DNA of 64,000 bases, from positions 40,018,151-40,082,150 of the forward strand of contig NC_134949.1 of NCBI RefSeq assembly GCF_965638725.1, read 5' to 3'. Below the pieces are notes generated by a model. The model searched no databases. It was not told the origin of the DNA and saw only the letters and a program-made list of their open reading frames with translations. Below are positions 60,435-64,000 of the stretch, one piece after another (within the stretch, counting starts at the first letter, position 1; each line of letters opens with the position of its first letter). This DNA comes from Aptenodytes patagonicus. Taxonomy: Eukaryota > Chordata > Aves > Sphenisciformes > Spheniscidae. The translations under genes were made by a program, and so were the position numbers.

Positions 60435-61341
60435 TCAAGGTTTTCTTTCACTTTTCTCATTAGAAAATTCTACTATGTCTGTTTCTTTAGTATCCAGGTT
60501 TTCCCATAAGTGCTGCATCTCGAACATCTCTGGAGCAGCAGCAGAAGTAACATTTTTTCCATCGCTGAAGGTCCTTTGTTGTGAAGTTGCCCCAGAATCT
60601 GTTAAAGGTGGTGCAGCGTTGGCATTTGACACTGTACTATGACTATGGAAGCTCGGTAAACTCCATCGCTGAAGGTTTCTCTCATAATCTGTTATGAAAC
60701 CGGCTATGTTACTACCGTGGAGTTCATGTTTGGGCTTCCCTATCACAGTAGGAAGTGACTGATGCACCTCAGAGCCTGGGAGGTACGTAGTCGTTTCTGG
60801 GGGAGAAAAAGGAGAGTCCAGAAGAGTCATATTTGCCTCAGTTAGGCTCCTTTGGAGCTTCTCTTCTGGCACGCTTGCGGTGCGCTCTGTTTCCAGATCT
60901 GGTTTGCCCAGCACATCAGGTGCTTTCTCCTCAGCTTCAGAGATGATGACCTCAGGAACTGGCTTGTTTGTCTCAGATGAGGTGTCACTGTCGCCAAAGA
61001 GTGCCTCATTCCTTGAGGTTTCAGTTATGGGTCCTAGATCTCTGCTACTATGAAGTCTGTTATTTCTGTCTACTCCTTCATGTTTCTTCTTGAAGCTTGA
61101 GGTAGAGTGTCTCCCTCTTGTGTGCATTTCTTGCAACCGTCTGATGTGACCCTTTTCATCTGCTGGGAAAAACACTGAATTCTCACTTGTTTGCCGACTG
61201 TAGCGCCGGTGAGCCGGGGATGAAGGGCCCTCATGGACGCTGAGAAATCTCTTGACCCTTCTCAGCACTGAATGTTGTCTTCGGTGTTTCTCCTCTTCCC
61301 AGGGCCACTCTTCCCCATAGAGGAATTCGGTATCAGCCAGC
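60435..61341 (-). CDS. BEST3: BEST3, bestrophin-3, terminal coding exon (partial gene)
   Basis: Bestrophin-3 is a member of the calcium-activated chloride channel family, expressed in muscle and other tissues. Only the last exon lies in the window. Its acceptor is TTTGGCAG with the first exon base at 61341, which completes a codon split by the previous intron, and the stop is at 60435-60437. It encodes about 301 residues of cytoplasmic tail, starting LADTEFLYGEEWPWEEEK. The tail includes a FFPADEKGHIRRLQEMH stretch, a Ser/Arg-rich RGRHSTSSFKKK patch and RNNRL. The length suits the roughly 300-residue tail that follows the channel domain in BEST3 (human 668 residues). The assignment rests on this tail and on synteny with LRRC10. 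The channel-domain exons lie beyond 64000. The frame is open throughout. Confidence 0.8.
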
Positions 61342-62189
61342 CTGCCAAATAAAGCCAGGTAGTAGGTGTCACTTACATATAGGAAGTGTGCATTCTACAT
61401 GCATATATATCCCACTGTATCAGCAAGAAGACATAGGCACCAAGGCCCTAGTGTGTCCCCAAGGAAGAGCATGGAAGGGTTGAAAAAGAGGTGAGGGTGC
61501 CAGGAAATAGTGCTTGTGCCTTTGGACCACACGGATCACCTGGAAAGCTCTCCATGTCCAGATGTCTCTTCTCCTGAGGACCAGGCTGGGAGGGCATCCA
61601 GCCAGGCACCTGGCCCCATTTCATATTTGGGCTGCAGCCCTCTGTGGCAGCTCCACATTGTTAGGCTTGTGCTTAGGGTGGGGGAAAGAGGAGAAAGAAA
61701 CCCTGCTCAGTGCTGTAGATACTCTTTCAGGAGAATCCTTCGGGCAAAAAAAAACAACAGTGAAAAAGCTACTCCTGGAAGCAGAGTGCAACGATTTCAA
61801 AAATGTTGGAATTACTCAGATGGCCAAATTTCACTTACTTCTGGGGCACGACAGTGTGTCTGAAAGTCCCATCTGTACCTGGTACTCTTCTCCTGTCCAG
61901 CCTCGGTGGTTCATGAGAACGACTATTGCTTTGTCTGCCAGGCAATTCAGTACACATTGCTGACTCAGTGCACCCCAGAAGACAAGTCAAATTGGCCCAG
62001 TTACCTGTTCTAAGGGCAAGGATGGCAAAGGGGCTCGGGCCAAATCTGAGGTGAGAAGCACATAGAGGCTATGCTAACCTGGAGGGACAGAAGAATTTCA
62101 TCCAGCATTTGTGAAGATGTTGGCTTGAGGGGACTGCAGAAGACTTTGGATTTGGGCTCAAGTTTTATATATTTGCTTTGGACTTGGAT
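61342..62189 (-). other. BEST3: BEST3 intron (3'-most), partial
   Basis: No further BEST3 exon could be recognised between the terminal exon and the CR1 element. Open frames at 61.5-62.0 kb on the plus strand have no recognisable product. The stretch is read as intron. Confidence 0.5.
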
Positions 62190-64000
62190 GAATCTCCCAT
62201 CACGGAGATGTGGTGGGATGGCTCCTATGATTGGAGTGTTGGGATGGAGGGATACAGGCTCTTTAGGAAGGACAGGCAGGGGAGATGAGGAGGGGGTGTC
62301 GCCCTCTATGTCAATGACCAGCTGGAGTGCATGGAGCTCTGCCTGGGGATGGATGAGGAGCCGACAGAGAGCTTGTGGGTCAGAATTAAAGGGAAGGCAG
62401 GGACAGGTGACATTATGGTGGGGGTCTGCTACAGGCCACCTGACCAGGAAGACTGAGCAGATGAGGCCCTCTATAGACAGATAGGAGCAGCCTCACGCTC
62501 ACAAGCCCTGGTCCTCATGGGGGACTTCAACCACCCCGACATCTGTTGGAGGGACAACACGGCAGGGCATAAGCAATCCGGGAGGTTCCTGGAATGCGTC
62601 GATGACAACTTCCTTCTCCAAGTGGTAGAGGAGCCAACGAGGAGAGGTGCTATGCTGGACCTTGTTCTCACCAACAAGGAGGGGCTGGTGGGGAATGTGA
62701 AGCTCAAGGGCAGCCTGGGCTGCAGTGACCACAAAATGGTGGAGTTCAAGATCCTTAGGGCACCGAGGAGGGCACACAGCAAGCTCACTACCCTGGGCTT
62801 CAGGAGAGCAGACTTTGGCCTCTTCAGGGATCTGCTTGGTAGAGTGCCATGGGACAAAGCCCTGGAGGGAAGAGGGCCCCAAGAAAGCTGGGTAATATTC
62901 AAGGATCACCTGCTTCAAGCTCAGGAGCGATGCATCCCAACAAAGAGGAAGTCAGGCAAAAATGCCAGGAGGCCTGCATGGATGAACAAGGAGCTCCTGG
63001 ACAAACTCAAACACAAAAAGGAAGCCTACAGAGGGTGGCAGCAAGGACAGGTAGCCTGGGAGGAATACAGAGAAATTGTCCGAGCAGCCAAGGATCAGGT
63101 TAGGAAAGCTAAAGCCCTGATAGAATTAAATCTGGCCAGGGACATCAAGGGCAATAAGGAAAGATTCTATAGGTACGTCAGGGATAAAAGGAAGACGAGG
63201 GAAAATGTGGGCCCTCTCTGGAACGAAATTGGAGACCTGGTTACCCGGGACATGGAGAAGGTGGAGGTACTCAATGACTTTTTTGCCTCGGTCTTCACCG
63301 GCAAGTGCTCGAGCCTCACCGCCCAAGCCGCAGAAGGCAAAGGTGGGGACTAGGAGAATGAAGAGCCGCCCAGTGTGGGAGAACACCAGGTTTGAGACCA
63401 TCTAAGGCACCTGAAGGTGCACAAGTCCATGGGACCCGATGAGATCCATCCGCGGGTCCTGAAGGAACTGGCAGATGAAGTTGGTAAGCCACTATCCATC
63501 GTATTTGAGAAGTCGTGGCAGTCCGGTGAAGTTCCCACTGACTGGAAAAGGGGAAACATCACCCCCATTTTTAAAAAGGGAAAAAGCGAAGACCCAAGGA
63601 ACTACAGGCCAGTCAGTCTCACCTCTGTGCCTGGGAAGATCATGGAGCAGATCCTCCTAGAAGCTATGTTAAGGCACATGGAGGACATGTGATTCGAGAC
63701 AGCCAGCATGGCTTCACCAAGGGCAAGTCCTGCCTGACCAACCTAGTGGCCTTCTATGATGGCGTGACTACATCAGTGGACACGGGAAGGGCTACAGATG
63801 TCTACCTGGACCTCTGTAAGGCTTCTGACACGGTCCCCCGCAACATCCTTCTCTCTAAACTGGAGAGGTATGGATTTGATGGGTGGACTGTCCGGTGGGT
63901 GAGGAATTGGTTGGATGGTCACATCCAGAGGGTAGTGGTCAACAGCTCAATGTGCAGATGGAGATCGGTGACGAGTGGCGTCCCGCAGGGGTCCATATTG
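62190..64000 (+). mobile_element. CR1 LINE, endonuclease and early reverse-transcriptase part, antisense in a BEST3 intron
   Basis: Homology to CR1 ORF2 is visible from about 62.19 kb to the window edge. The endonuclease part includes GVCYRPPDQED and [11 protein letters not shown], then [20 protein letters not shown] and [13 protein letters not shown]. The linker has [18 protein letters not shown]. The reverse-transcriptase part has [39 protein letters not shown], then [20 protein letters not shown] and TSGVPQGS at the end. Several stops, at least two of them TGA where CGA is expected (CpG decay), and a frame change after 63353 show that it is inactive. The 3' part lies outside the window, so its full length is unknown. 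Confidence 0.93.

Noticed and set aside
62471-62918. Minus-strand open frames of about 140 codons at 62.5-62.9 kb
   Set aside because: They are antisense to CR1 ORF2 and do not resemble BEST3 exons.

Overview
The window is a vertebrate nuclear locus, almost certainly avian. Four CR1-family LINE pieces are present, introns and intergenic gaps are compact, and the gene order matches the conserved FRS2-CCT2-LRRC10-BEST3 block (human 12q15). Every gene call below comes from reading the translated exons with their splice sites and comparing them with remembered family sequences. No database search was run.

Layout. 1-2959 is the 5' noncoding part of FRS2, with two candidate noncoding exons. 2986-12914 is the full FRS2 coding sequence (five exons, 508 codons, + strand), followed by a very long 3' UTR to about 19.5 kb that carries an ancient MIR-type SINE fossil. 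19.5-22.4 kb is a short intergenic gap leading to a CpG island at 22.4-23.35 kb. CCT2 (16 coding exons, 535 codons, + strand) runs from 22797 to 36552. LRRC10 is a single-exon gene on the minus strand (39461-40297). A complete nine-exon pepsin-family aspartic protease (45006-54557, + strand, 405 codons) lies between LRRC10 and BEST3. It most resembles cathepsin E and nothepsin, and is probably the avian cathepsin E-A-like gene (CTSEAL). I know of no mammalian gene at this place in the block. The last coding exon of BEST3 (60435-61341, minus strand) follows, and the rest of BEST3 lies beyond the window.

Mobile DNA. An old, diverged CR1 3' end sits antisense in FRS2 intron 4 (about 9.9-10.8 kb). 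Two similar, younger CR1 3' ends sit in sense orientation in CCT2 intron 13 (33.93-34.53 kb) and in protease intron 2 (47.13-48.18 kb). A CR1 5'/middle part (62.2-64.0 kb, running off the window) lies antisense in a BEST3 intron.

How the genes relate. They do not form a pathway. FRS2 is a membrane-anchored FGF/NGF receptor adaptor, CCT2 a subunit of the cytosolic TRiC/CCT chaperonin, LRRC10 a heart-muscle protein, BEST3 a chloride channel, and the protease a secretory or endosomal enzyme. LRRC10 and the protease are head to head. CCT2/LRRC10 and protease/BEST3 are tail to tail. All five reading frames look intact where visible. The least described parts are the protease gene, whose exon 6 splice donor is the first unit of a (GTAT)8 microsatellite, the SINE fossil in the FRS2 3' UTR, and a palindromic cluster near 57.25 kb.
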